DNA from: Dryas octopetala
Taxonomy: Eukaryota > Streptophyta > Magnoliopsida > Rosales > Rosaceae
Direction: 5' to 3'
Assembly: GCA_963921425.1 (NCBI GenBank)
Contig: OY992838.1
Coordinates: 7,502,001 to 7,566,000 of the forward strand
Length of the DNA stretch: 64,000 nt
Part shown: positions 47,718-58,287 of the stretch, piece after piece
Layout of the letters: every line of letters starts with the position of its first letter
Position numbering within the stretch: the first letter of the stretch is position 1
Program-made: the position numbers and the translations under genes
The notes under the pieces: generated by a model
Seen by the model: only the letters and a program-made list of their open reading frames with translations
What the model was told of the DNA's origin: nothing
Database searches by the model: none

Positions 47718-47990
47718 CCCACTGGATCCCAGCCCACTTCCCAGTGGCAGGCCCTTTTCCAGAGAGAGGGAGAGGCCGACGAAGCGCACGCCAAGCATCT
47801 TCATGACCTCGATGGCGGCGATGCCGGCGCAGTTCCAGATCGGATTCTTGCTGAGCTTCTTGGAATGGTTGCCGGAGATCTCGGAGATGGAGATCTCTCC
47901 CGGGAGGACCTGCGGGTCGAGAGTGATGGAGACGAAGTCGCCGAGGCCGTCGACGGCGCAGCCCAGGAAGTCGAAGCCCGGGCCGAAACG
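47718..47990 (-). pseudogene. Captured homoserine kinase fragment
   Basis: The minus frame contains GPGFDFLGCAVDGLGDFVSI, PGEISISEISGN, KNPIWNCAGIAAIEVMKMLG and LSLEKGLPLGSGLGSSG. This is the N-terminal part of plant homoserine kinase (GHMP kinase family, Thr synthesis), ending in the Gly/Ser-rich ATP-binding loop. About 90 codons are open with no stop; the rest of the enzyme is absent, so it is catalytically dead. It lies head-to-head with the complex I fragment, about 50 bp away. Confidence 0.88.
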
Positions 47991-48037
47991 GCGTCGTTTC
48001 GCGCTCCGCAGCCTCCTCTCTACTGTTCCGTGCCGGC

Positions 48038-48325
48038 ATGGGCCTACCCGTCGGCAAGCACATCGTCCCCGACCGACCCCTCCATGTAAACGACGAGCTC
48101 GTCTAGGACAACGGCACGCCGTTTCCGGAGCCCTGCATTGATCGCATCGCCGACACCGTCGGAAAGTACGAGGCTTTGGCCTGGCTCTGCGGGGGTTTGA
48201 GCTTCTTCGCATCGCTGGGCTTGTTGGCCGTGTGGAACGACAAGGCGTCGAAGATCCCATTTGCGCCGAAAGTGTACCCGTACGACAATCTGAGAGTGGA
48301 GCTCGGGTTCGGTGCTGGTCAGTGA
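48038..48325 (+). pseudogene. Captured complex I subunit (NDUFB8-like) fragment
   Basis: From ATG at 48038 the plus frame reads MGLPVGKHIVPDRPLHVNDE, then an in-frame TAG at 48104-48106 where Trp is expected. It continues DNGTPFPEPCIDRIADTVGK, YEALAWLCGGLSFFASLGLL and NDKASKIPFAPKVYPYDNLR, ending VELG before a stop at 48323-48325. This matches plant NADH dehydrogenase 1 beta subcomplex subunit 8, including its membrane segment. The nonsense codon makes it a pseudogene. The sequence upstream of the ATG resembles the tail of a mitochondrial presequence. Confidence 0.88.
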
Positions 48326-48986
48326 GGGTCTGGAGGGGCGAGGGAGGTGGAGGGGGTGGCCTGGGTTTGCGGGGGAGGTGGGGGGTGGCTTGGGTTTGGA
48401 GGGGAGGGGCGGTGGCCTGGGTGGGGAAAGGGTGGGGGAGGAAGGGGAGGGAGGGTGCTGGGGGTTGGCTTTTTATTTTTATTTTTTATTAAGTTGTTGA
48501 AAATAAGTTTTTTTATTTTTTATTTCTTATTAAGTTATTGAAAATAAGTTATACAACTGGTCCTGAGTTGACACTTCTATTAAATATGGTATAAGACATA
48601 ATCAGTTTTTGTTTTGTCAGAAAGACATGATATGTTCAGATTTGACAAATAATGATTATTTTTTGTACGCTAATAAATACTTTATTAATAATTAATGATG
48701 CACAAAATCATGGCTTCATCTAACACCAACATTACATGCCATTCTTAATTAACAAAAGGTACAAGAGCTTGTGGCACCACAGCAAGTAGCAGCCTCGCCT
48801 TCAGCAGCACCACAGCAAGTAGCAGCCTCGCTTCCAGCTACAGCGGAGGATGTTGATGGTTGCTGTGGTCCAGTGAAGCGATGTTTTGCCTCTCGGGGCA
48901 ATGACTGCCTATGCAATTGGGCTCCTCAGGTTTTTGGTTTGTTGCTCAGGATTTGGGATTTGGTCATTGCTTGTTTAGAAAATTGA

Positions 48987-49380
48987 CAAGTAATGACTAA
49001 TGGGAGTTTTTGTGGGGGTTGTTGCGTGGTGGCCGGTACTCTTCTGTTTAGGATTACGGTTTTTTGGGTTTTTAATTTTGGGTGATGTGTGCTTTTGGAC
49101 CTCTGTTGGATCATGTAGTTTATCAATAAATAGGCCTAGTAAGAGAGAGAGGATTGTGGAACTGGACTATGCAGCTTTTCGGCTAATACCAAGAAAATAA
49201 ATATCAGCTCCACATCCTACCTCATAAAACTTTTTTTATTGTAAATTTACTTTGATATAATAAAATTTTAATTTCGACAAAAAAAAGAGATTGGTGATGG
49301 AAATATTAGGCTATTACTACTTTCTATGTTGTGCCTTATTTATTGATTGGGCTTATATATATATATATATCTATATATAT
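48987..49380. other. Spacer after flotillin copy 3
   Basis: No gene is supported. It ends in an (AT)n run near 49354-49380. Confidence 0.5.
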
Positions 49381-49970
49381 GAGAAAATTACAAATTTGGT
49401 TTACTTATTTTATATCTAGTTTAATTTTGATTCACAATAATTTTTAAGTTATGTTTTGATCCACTAATTATTTCAATAGTTCAATAAAGGTCCAGTTCGA
49501 AATTTCAGTTTTGAGGTTTATGATTTTAAATCATTTGAATTGTGTTTGCTTCAATTATAATTGAAGTATAAATTGTCTTTCATCATTTGTTAGTCATAGG
49601 AACCAATTTAGAGTATTAGAATCGAAGAGAATTGAAGTTTGGTGAAGTTTGAAAAATCTGAAAATTTTTTGGAAAAAATTGGATGTTTCGAGTAATCTAC
49701 TTTGGGGTTAATTATCTTGAGTTTTAGAATTCCGATTTGAATGATCTTTGTATGGTTGTAAAGAGGAGATGCATAGTTTTAAAACAAGTATATGTTTGCT
49801 TAATTTGGGTGAGATTTGATAGGGTAAAAGGCAGGCCAAATTTGAGAAAACAAATTTGAATTTTTATTGAACAAGTGAAACAATTAGTGGACCAAAATAG
49901 AATTTAAAAAAGATCGTGGACCAAAATTGAACTAGCTATAAAATAAGTTGACTAAATATGTAATTTTCTC
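49381..49970. mobile_element. TIR element or MITE, 590 bp
   Basis: GAGAAAATTACAAATTTGGT at the left and the complement of the right end, GAGAAAATTACATATTTAGT, begin inverted repeats of about 110 bp with TTATTTTATA.CTAGTT inside. The flanks are TA-rich, so the target duplication cannot be read with confidence. Non-coding. Confidence 0.65.
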
Positions 49971-50029
49971 TATATTATATATAAATTTATGGGCCTTTAG
50001 CTAATTTAGGTTATATAGTGATTGGTGTC

Positions 50030-50368
50030 TAGAGATGGCTATTTGACCCAGCGGGCAAATACCCACAAAAAAAATTGATCAATTAATTTACGTTTTTTAG
50101 TTTAATTTATCCATATGTTTTTTCAATTTTCCTATTTTTATTCATTCATTAGTTTAATTGCAATTTAAATTTAAATTTTAAGTTCATTATACTTTAATTT
50201 AATAATAAAAAAATTAAATTTTAAAATAGAGGGTTTGGGTAAACCACGGGTATCATCTATATCCGCCCATTTTTTATACGGGTATTAACATGTATACCCA
50301 TACCCACACTACCCTAATAGAGTAGGTACCGCGGGTACCCAAACCCACAGAAAAAATGGCCATCCCTA
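50030..50368. mobile_element. hAT-like MITE, 339 bp
   Basis: The ends TAGAGATGGCTATTT and (complement) TAGGGATGGCCATTT are inverted repeats, followed inside by matching GGGTA/TACCC-rich sequence. The flanking octamers TTGGTGTC and TTGAGGTC agree at six of eight bases. Confidence 0.6.
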
Positions 50369-50376
50369 TTGAGGTC

Positions 50377-52218
50377 TGAGTTGTGTTGTTATAAGGCAAT
50401 TAGCACTCATTAATTGTTAGACCTTATGGATGAATAAATATCAATTTTATTTCATTTACTGTTTTTTCCATTTTTTAACCAAGTGGGGTCGGTTGGAAGC
50501 TGCACGCTTAGTTCTTCTCTTCTTTTTTATTTTTTTCATGTAGCATTAGTGTACATGCACAATAATCTTGAAAGTTGAAGAAGAGTTATTGAAAATAGCT
50601 TTTAAACTACTTATTTTTTGCCTTTTTGGGAGGAAGTTTTCTTACTAGATAATATAATTTTTTTTATTCAAAAATCTATTGTTGTGGTGGATGAATCGAT
50701 CACAATGATCTTGAAAAGGTAAAATAAGTTATTGAAAGTAGCTTGTAAATAATTAGTTGCTTTATAGTTATTGAAAGTATCTATTGAAAATAAGTTATAA
50801 AACTTCTAACTTCTAAGGAGTACTACTATTTGACACCTCTATTAATTATGGGTAATGATATGATCAGTTCAGTACAAATACTAATATACTATTTTTTGTT
50901 ATGATCAGTTGAGTACTACTTTTTGTGCTGGTACAAATTATAATACTTAGGCAAATGAAAACAGCAAAGGATTGGGTGAATAAATTATTTGGGATGTACT
51001 TTGGACGTGTGATCATGTGTGCGTTTGAAGTATGTTTGTGTTGGGAATGGACTATGTTCCTTGACTTTCAAGCCCACCACTGCCACTTGGGCCAGCTTCC
51101 TTGTGTGGGTTTGAAAGGCTGTTCGTTGGGCGTTGCTCTTGCTCTTTTGGGCTTATTTTATTTATTGACCCAAAAAAAGATCATGCCTTTGCCGTATTTG
51201 AGACTTTTGAGTTGAGGGACCAAATTAACTTTTGGCCATATGGAACCTTTTCGAATTTACTAGCTCCGTTGGGTAATCAAAATCAGCAAAATTGTCCCTC
51301 CATTTTTGGGTCCGGAAAAATTTGTCCTTAAATACATGTCCTCTTTTTGCATGACGATCTGAGTTGAGGGACCAAACTGTTAGCCATTTGGAACATTTTC
51401 GATCCAATTAAATTACCAGCTGTGTATGGAGTCCTGAAACAAAACTGTCTGCAACATGCCAGCTTTCCTAGCTAGGCCGGCGCCGTACATGCCATTCCAA
51501 ATTTTGCTAATTCATTCGTTACAAGTACAGCCACACACTGATGATTTCTTGTACTATGTACATGCAATATCAAATTCAAAGTACATGATTGACAATTTCA
51601 AGCAAAAACCAAAAAATTGAAAAGAAAAAAACAAAAAAAACAAATTTTGAGAGTTGAAAATAGAGCACAGGAGCAAGTACCATGCAACTTCCACTGACAA
51701 TTGCACTGCATAAACTTCATTGAGATGATCAAGAAGATAGTCTATCCCAAACAATTATATTTGAACAGTTCAAATCAACCTCTTCTAAGAAAATACTAAT
51801 TAAAGAGCCCGGCCATATGAGCCGACAACATCGATCATGATGTAGTAGTTGGTGTGTGCTTCTTAGGTCAATTATTATTTGCATAGATATTCAGATCCTT
51901 TGCTGATCTTCTTAGTGTTCATTTTTAAATCTAAACTGCTTAATCATTCAACCCAAAAGTCAAAACGAGGTTGTTTTGAATATAAAAATAAGACCAACAC
52001 CATAAAGATGATCGAGCATAGAATTTTTTTCCTTTACTATGTATGTGTCTTTACCTATATTATATATAGAAATGATCAGGCATGACGAGGAAGATAATGC
52101 ATTTCACTAACTATTAATTAACTCGTCTGCCACATCATTTCTTCCAAGGCAATAGAAAGTCAGAGGTCTTAATTAATAGAAAGTCAGTCATTTTACCACT
52201 CCTAGCCTCCTTGTTGAT

Positions 52219-52253
<35 letters not shown>

Positions 52254-52292
52254 TGTGAAAGTCTTTGAGTCTTGGACTCTACGCTAATCTCA
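50377..52292 (+). other. Spacer upstream of flotillin copy 4 with array modules A and B
   Basis: 50580-50880 resembles the flotillin intron flank at 53600-54180. Module A lies at 51165-51500 and module B at 51590-51860. An (AT)16 run lies at 52221-52252, just ahead of the promoter. No extra gene is seen. Confidence 0.65.
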
Positions 52293-52301
52293 ATATATAT
52301 A
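52293..52301 (+). promoter_or_regulatory. TATA region of flotillin copy 4
   Basis: CTAATCTCAATATATATACT lies about 80 bp upstream of the ATG and is shared with the other copies. Confidence 0.6.
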
Positions 52302-52373
52302 CTCATATTGTTCATTTCATTATTCCCTCCCCTCATATCACAACCCTTCTCCCATCTATCTCTCTCTACAACC

Positions 52374-54825
52374 ATGTACAAAGTTGCGAGCCCTTCCGAG
52401 TACCTGGTGGTCACCGGGGTCGGAATCGACGACATAAAGATCGCGAAGAAGGCATGGATCCTCCCCGGGCAGACCTCGATGATCTTCGACGTGTCCCCCG
52501 TGAACTACACGTTCGAAGTCCAAGCCATGAGCGCCGAGAAGCTTCCCTTCATCCTCCCCGCCGTCTTCACCATCGGCCCCCGCGTCGACGACGTCCCCTC
52601 CCTCCACAAGTACGCCAAGCTCATCTCCCGCCACGACAAGCTCTCCAGCCACGTGAAAGAGCTTGTCCAGGGCATCATCGAGGGCGAGACACGTGTCCTG
52701 GCTGCCTCGATGACGATGGAGGAGGTTTTTAGGGGGACCAAAGAGTTCAAACAGGAGGTGTTCGAGAAAGTCCAGCTGGAGCTCAACCAATTCGGGCTGT
52801 TGATTTACAATGCAAATGTGAAGCAGTTGGTGGATGTTCCGGGGCACGAGTATTTTTCGTACCTCGGGCAGAAGACGCAGATGGAAGCGGCCAATCAGGC
52901 GAGGGTGGACGTGGCGGAGGCGAGGATGAAGGGGGAGATCGGGTCGAAGCTGAGGGAGGGGCAGACGCTGCAGAACGCCGCCAAGATTGATGCGGAGACC
53001 AAGATCATAGCAACGCAGAGGCAGGGGGATGGGAAAAAGGAGGAGATTAGGGTGAAGACGGAGGTCAAGGTGTATGAGAACCATAGGGAGGCTGAGGTGG
53101 CGGAGGCCAACGCCGAGCTGGCAAAGAAGAAGGCCGGGTGGACTAAGGAGGCGCAGGTGGCAGAGGTCGAGGCGGCCAAGGCGGTGGCGTTGAGGGATGC
53201 GGAGCTGCAGACGGAAGTGGAGAGGATGAATGCGTTGACTCGGACGGAGAAGCTTAAGGCTGAGTTCTTGAGTAAGGCCAGTGTTGAGTATGAAACAAAG
53301 GTAGGTATTATTGAGAAAAAAAAAAAATTTTAACTTCTTTTTTTCCCCTTTAATGCATACAATTCTTCAAAAACAATTACACTTTTTTTTGGTAGTGAAA
53401 TTTACAAGCTAGTAATGAATTAATTTGTGCATAAATAAGAAAATTTTACTTTCCAATAATTCATCAAAAGCAAAACAAAGTTGTGACCAAATTATGCTGC
53501 AAGTTCTCTATTCATCTTAACAATTGATGTGATAAGTATACATTAGTTAATTACTACTTACATAAGGTAAATTTTACATTGAAAAATGTATCGTCATGTA
53601 GCATTAATTAGTGTATATGCACAATGATCTTAGAAAGTTGTAAAGGAGTTATCGAAAATAGCTTTTAAACTACTTACTTATTTTTTGGACGAAGTTAGCT
53701 TACTAAATAATATAATTTTTTATACAAAAATGTATTGTTGGGGTTAGATCTGTCAACGGATCGGATTTTAATCCGAATCCGATCCAAATATGATGTAATT
53801 AGTAGGAGATACTAGTAAAATTTTCATCATGTCTATGTCTCTAAATAGATCCGAATTTGATACTAATCAGATATGGATTGGCTTGTTCAATCCGATAATT
53901 CAATTGTAATCCGAATCCGATAACCCATTAGCGTAATGGATGAGAGATAAATTTAGATCGATCCGATTCGAATCCCGATCCATTGACAGGTCTAATTGTG
54001 GTGGATCACAATGATCATGAAAGGTAAAATAAGTTACTGAAAGTAGCTTATAAATTAGTTGCTTTATAGTTATTGAAAATAGCTTTAAACGATTAATGAA
54101 AAGTCGAAAGAGTTGCATGATACCTCTATTAATTATGGTATATGACATGATCGGTTCAAATAGTACAAGTAAAAATATAATTTTTTTTTTGCACTGGTAC
54201 AAATTTAATACTTAATTTATTAATAATTAATGATCCATAATATGCTATTTTCAATTTTTTTTGGCCACTAATATGCTATTCTCAATTAACAAAGGTACAA
54301 GAGGCAAATTGGGAGCTCTACAAGAATCAAAAAGCAACGGAAGCAATTCTTTACCAAAGGGAGAAAGAGGCCGAGGCACAAAAAGCAATTGCCGAGGCGG
54401 AATTCTATGCTCGTCAACAACGTGCCGATGGAGAGTTCTATGCAAAGAGGAAAGAGGCTGAGGGTCTCATGGCCCTCGGCCAAGCCCAAGGCATATACGT
54501 ACGCACTCTTCTTGACGCTGTGGGAGGCAACTATGCCGCCCTGAGGGACTTCCTCATGCTCAACAATGGCATGTATCAAGAAATTGCCAAGATCAATGCG
54601 GAGGCCGTGCGCGGACTTCAGCCCAAAATTAGCATTTGGACTAATGGTGGCGAAGGCGGAGAGGCCCTAGGCGGCGGCAATGTGGCTATGAAGGAGGTTG
54701 CTGGGGTTTATAAGATGTTGCCGCCGTTGTTCAAGACTGTTCATGAACAGACTGGGATGCTGCCCCCAGCTTGGATGGGCACTTTGTCTGATTCTCAGTC
54801 TGCCAATAACTCAACTCTCAATTGA
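52374..54825 (+). CDS. Flotillin-like protein, intact copy 4, 2 exons, 485 aa
   Basis: Exons 52374-53300 (309 codons) and 54295-54825 (176 codons plus stop), phase 0, with a 994-bp GT-AG intron. The domain layout is as in copy 1. The SPFH domain has [20 protein letters not shown] and [20 protein letters not shown], the coiled coil is EA-rich, and the C-terminus has [17 protein letters not shown] and MLPPAWMG. The VPGHEY form is the usual plant one, whereas copy 1 has VAGHEY. The segment before FDVSP is GQTSMI, again without the usual Cys. Upstream in-frame ATG codons (52272) lie before the TATA-like block, so 52374, aligned with copy 1, is the start. The intron carries a MITE (53744-53995). 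Confidence 0.94.
53744..53995. mobile_element. MITE in flotillin copy 4 intron, 252 bp
   Basis: TTAGATCTGTCAACGGATCG and (complement of right end) TTAGACCTGTCAATGGATCG are inverted repeats. The interior is rich in ATCCGA words. The homologous stretch at 50690-50720 lacks it, which shows an insertion. The superfamily is uncertain: the flanking TTGTTGGGG and TTGTGGTGG are only partly alike. Confidence 0.75.
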
Positions 54826-56034
54826 GTTTCATGCATGCAGCATGCACGTACTAGATCTATCATTTTCATTTCATTTGTGTGTTAGAAAATATCATGCATT
54901 TTGTTTTTAGGTATTTCTTTCTTAATTGTCTATATTATATTCATGACTATTATATGGTATATATTTGTTGATGTCCTATAATTTGCTCAATTCGTCCATG
55001 CTGTTGTGTGGAACTTTATGGCTTTTGCTTTATTCGGATGTAAATATATATACCCGGCCACTTTCCATTGTTCTTTTCCCATTAGTCTAAAGTTAATAGG
55101 TGCTCGATCATTTCCATGTTAGAAAGTAAGATGATTGTGTTCTTTTTGTTCTAAATCCTCCCACTATGGTTGGTGCGCATATATTTTATCTTCCTTTACA
55201 TGGAAAGAACATTTATTTTTGTATAAATCCAACACAAATTGATATATGTTTGACTTTGATTTTTAATTAAAATTAAATCAACATATGTAATTAGCTTGTA
55301 ATTAATTGGTTTATAACGAGTGACTCCTTACATTTAAGGAGTCAACTACTTTTCTAATTTATTTGCACAGTGGCATAATTGTCTATTTAAACCTTTATTA
55401 GGTACAAATTCATCGTGTGTCTTTCTAACTCGTTATATATAAGAGAAATAGCAACAATAAATTATAATAATTTTACTTATTATACATTTGTAATCTTTGG
55501 TTAAACATCCTACAGAAAAGGATACAATACCTACCGCTATCCAGGACCGGGATTTCCTACCCAAATTTGGAGGAGGAATTATTGTACTTGCGACAATGCT
55601 CCCCGTCATCCAAACGCAACACAATCTTTATGTGGTCCCTAACTCTTCTCCCACCCCCCAATCACGTACGCACACGTGTCTTATTCCTGGTCTGATGCCA
55701 CTACTCAAGTTACTCAACCTTTAGGCCCAAGAACCTATGCCTTAATGGCCCTTGTGACGCTACAGTCTCTGACCATAAGACCCTCGCTTTTTTCCCTCCG
55801 GACCAACCAACGAATCCAAGCTGTACTCACAATCGACGGCCCACACCGCCCTGTTCCCCCCACCCTTCACCAACCCACCAATCCAACGGCCCAAATTTTT
55901 TCAATCCACTACAGGCGTCAACGTGTTAGTGTCAGTGTCCTGTCAGCCCTGCCTCGAACCACTACACCATAATCAGATGCTCTCTCTAAGCTTCTCTGCT
56001 TCAGCTTCACAAGCTCCTCTGCAACACTCTGCAA

Positions 56035-56065
<31 letters not shown>

Positions 56066-56265
56066 TACTCTCTCCGTTGAAACCTAGGGCTTCTCTGGTC
56101 CTTTTGAGTTTTGACCTCTCCGATTTCGTTGTCCGCTGTAACGATGCACTTGTAGCCGTTCGCATGCGTATCGGTCTTTGATCGCCGATTTTCATTTCCG
56201 GGGAGATATTCGCTACGTTTGATGGTTTTGGTGGAAGGAGGCTAGGGTTTTGAGAGCTCCGAGAG
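54826..56265. other. Intergenic and promoter/leader of the PHD-like gene
   Basis: Flotillin 3' flank, then spacer that turns GC-richer from about 55500. A (CT)n run at 56035-56058 lies in the leader, about 210 bp before the ATG. No other gene. Confidence 0.55.
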
Positions 56266-58251
56266 ATGGAGAACTCGTGGAAGATCAACTGCTTTTCGAC
56301 ATTGCAGTCATCGGCACCGTCAATGGCTTCCTCCTCGTCAGCTCAGGAGCTTCGTAGTCAGGTAATTTTAGTCTTTGGTAATATTTTATTTGTATTTATC
56401 TATTTTTTGTTCTTTCGTAGTTTTTGTTGGTCGCTTGCTTGTGTTTTGATGCGTTGGGCATTGAAATTAGCTGTGTAGCTTATTGTCAGAGTTATGCACA
56501 TTTCAGCGAATGTTTGAATAATGTAATGTGTATATGGTGTCTTTGAACTTTTTCAAAAGCACCTCTACTTGGAAATGGGTGTGTTATAGTATGAAATATT
56601 TGATATGGCTTTGTAATGGCTATTAACCGGGAAACCATTCTGCTTTTTTTAGCGGCATAGCATTTTATGAAATGCTGATTTCTCAATTTATTGTACCTTA
56701 TAAAAGGAAATGCCTATGTAAATGTAATGATCCTAATGGGTATGATCGTGAGTCGTGACATAAACCAGGGAAACAACATTCAAATAAAATGATCCTATTG
56801 GGTATAAATTTTGAATTTTTTCCATGAACTTGGGATGGTGGCATATTCATTGGTGCTCTAGGGGGAAGTCTTTTGTTCTATTTAAAAATTGGGGTGCTCA
56901 CTGTCATAGATTTATGTTTCATTCACGTGAAACACACCAGTATTGGTGTTCACTTCGTATTTACTAGTTTGTGCTATATACCATTGCAAAAATGTCTTTT
57001 CCTCTATGTATATATTTTCGTATTTTGTGATCTTGGCATGTTTATTCTCACATTACTAACATGATTTTTTAACTTTTTCTATATAGATGGAAACCAATAC
57101 AGGTTATTATTCTTATCCACATGGCTCACAAGATTTAAGACCCACAATGCTTGGTAGGTTGCAAGATCCCCTGTTTGCCAGCATGGCAAATTCAGGTTCC
57201 CATAGATCAGAACATGGTAATTTGGGAAATTCTTTTCTATCTCTCCTATCTGGGCCACCATCTCTATTGCAGTGTGATTTTCAGGATTTACCAAATCCGA
57301 AATCCATTGGTACCTCTTGTAAGCTTCTGCCTGATAGTAACAATTCCATGGTGAATGGTATTGGAATTGCTGTTCCATTGACATCCAGTGGGCTACTGTC
57401 AGACAATCTGAGTGGGAAAAACCTGCCAAGTAGAGCAGAATTTTGTCCCAATGTTTCATCAAGGGCAGTGCCAAATTCCAATTGTGCAAGCAACTCTGTT
57501 TTGCATGATCTACAGAGTTCAGACCTGGCCAAGGTAGTCATCTGTCACATGGTCCCTGGTAATGAGAAAGTAAAGGGTTCGTTTGCCTTGAGTGGGGAAT
57601 GGCACAGAGTTAGCCCTGCAGATACTGGGAAGGCTTGTGGGGCAAATATTCAACCTTCACAAAAAATGCCAGTGGAACCAAACTCTTTTATATCTAACCA
57701 GGCATCTAGTTTTATGAATGGTTGTCCTCGCATTTTTTGCTCGAATACTAGTGAGTTCTTTAAGGACATTGCTCAATTTGATCTTATTATCGAATTATTT
57801 CTACTCTCTTTGCTTGATATGCTCCGAAATTTTATTTGATGTTTTATTATTTGAAAAGGTGGCTATCTACTTCTCAGCAATACAGGACTTCTTGGTGTTG
57901 TTTGCTCATGCCATTGTTTCCACATGTCTGTCTTAAAATTTTGTGAGGTAGGCTAGTGATTTCTATGATGCTACAGCTTTGCTAGTTGTGAAATGTAATT
58001 GCATAGCATTTGGCTTGCAATTTTGCTTAAAAATTGCTATAACTGCTTTTATTTTGTAGCATTCAGGATCATATGGTGTTAACCCGGGGGATGCCATTCG
58101 TATGAACAGTGGAGAAACCATTGCTCAGTGGTGCAAGCTCTACCTCCGGAAGAATGGGGTAAGATTTTTATGTTAAATACTTGTCTTTTTTGTTTTATGT
58201 CCCATTTCTTTGTGCTTGCGGCTTGTGTGTGCATTTCTATGTGCATATCTC

Positions 58252-58287
<36 letters not shown>

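Larger units (their letters stand above)
47236..48541. mobile_element. Pack-MULE with two captured gene fragments; right end lost
   Basis: The left end GGGTTAATTAC and the next 250 bp are nearly identical to the left arm of the element at 33440. The inner part of the inverted repeat survives on both sides (47515-47660, C-rich, and 48326-48475, G-rich). The outer 250 bp of the right arm is missing. Instead the right side shows GTTGTTGAAAATAAGTT and then GTTATTGAAAATAAGTT (48534-48550), the latter also standing directly before the left end (47219-47235). This suggests a deletion or recombination using the target-site sequence. No transposase. Confidence 0.82.
44890..48986 (+). pseudogene. Flotillin copy 3: internally deleted exon 1, replaced exon 2
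   Basis: The exon 1 remnant (44890-45102) starts at [18 protein letters not shown], with no start codon or SPFH domain, and ends at KASVHYETK before GTAAGT. Within it, segments corresponding to GQTLQNAA...NHRE, the GWTKEA part and [14 protein letters not shown] are missing without breaking the frame. The intron (45103-48758) is swollen to 3.7 kb by a viral-like fragment and a Pack-MULE. The exon 2 remnant (48759-48986) keeps the acceptor and VQE, then reads an unrelated Cys-containing tail: LVAPQQVAAS, a repeat of APQQVAAS, and GCCGPVKRCFASRGNDCLCN. The first in-frame ATG, in ARMKGE, would give a short coiled-coil protein with a novel tail if spliced. Confidence 0.8.
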
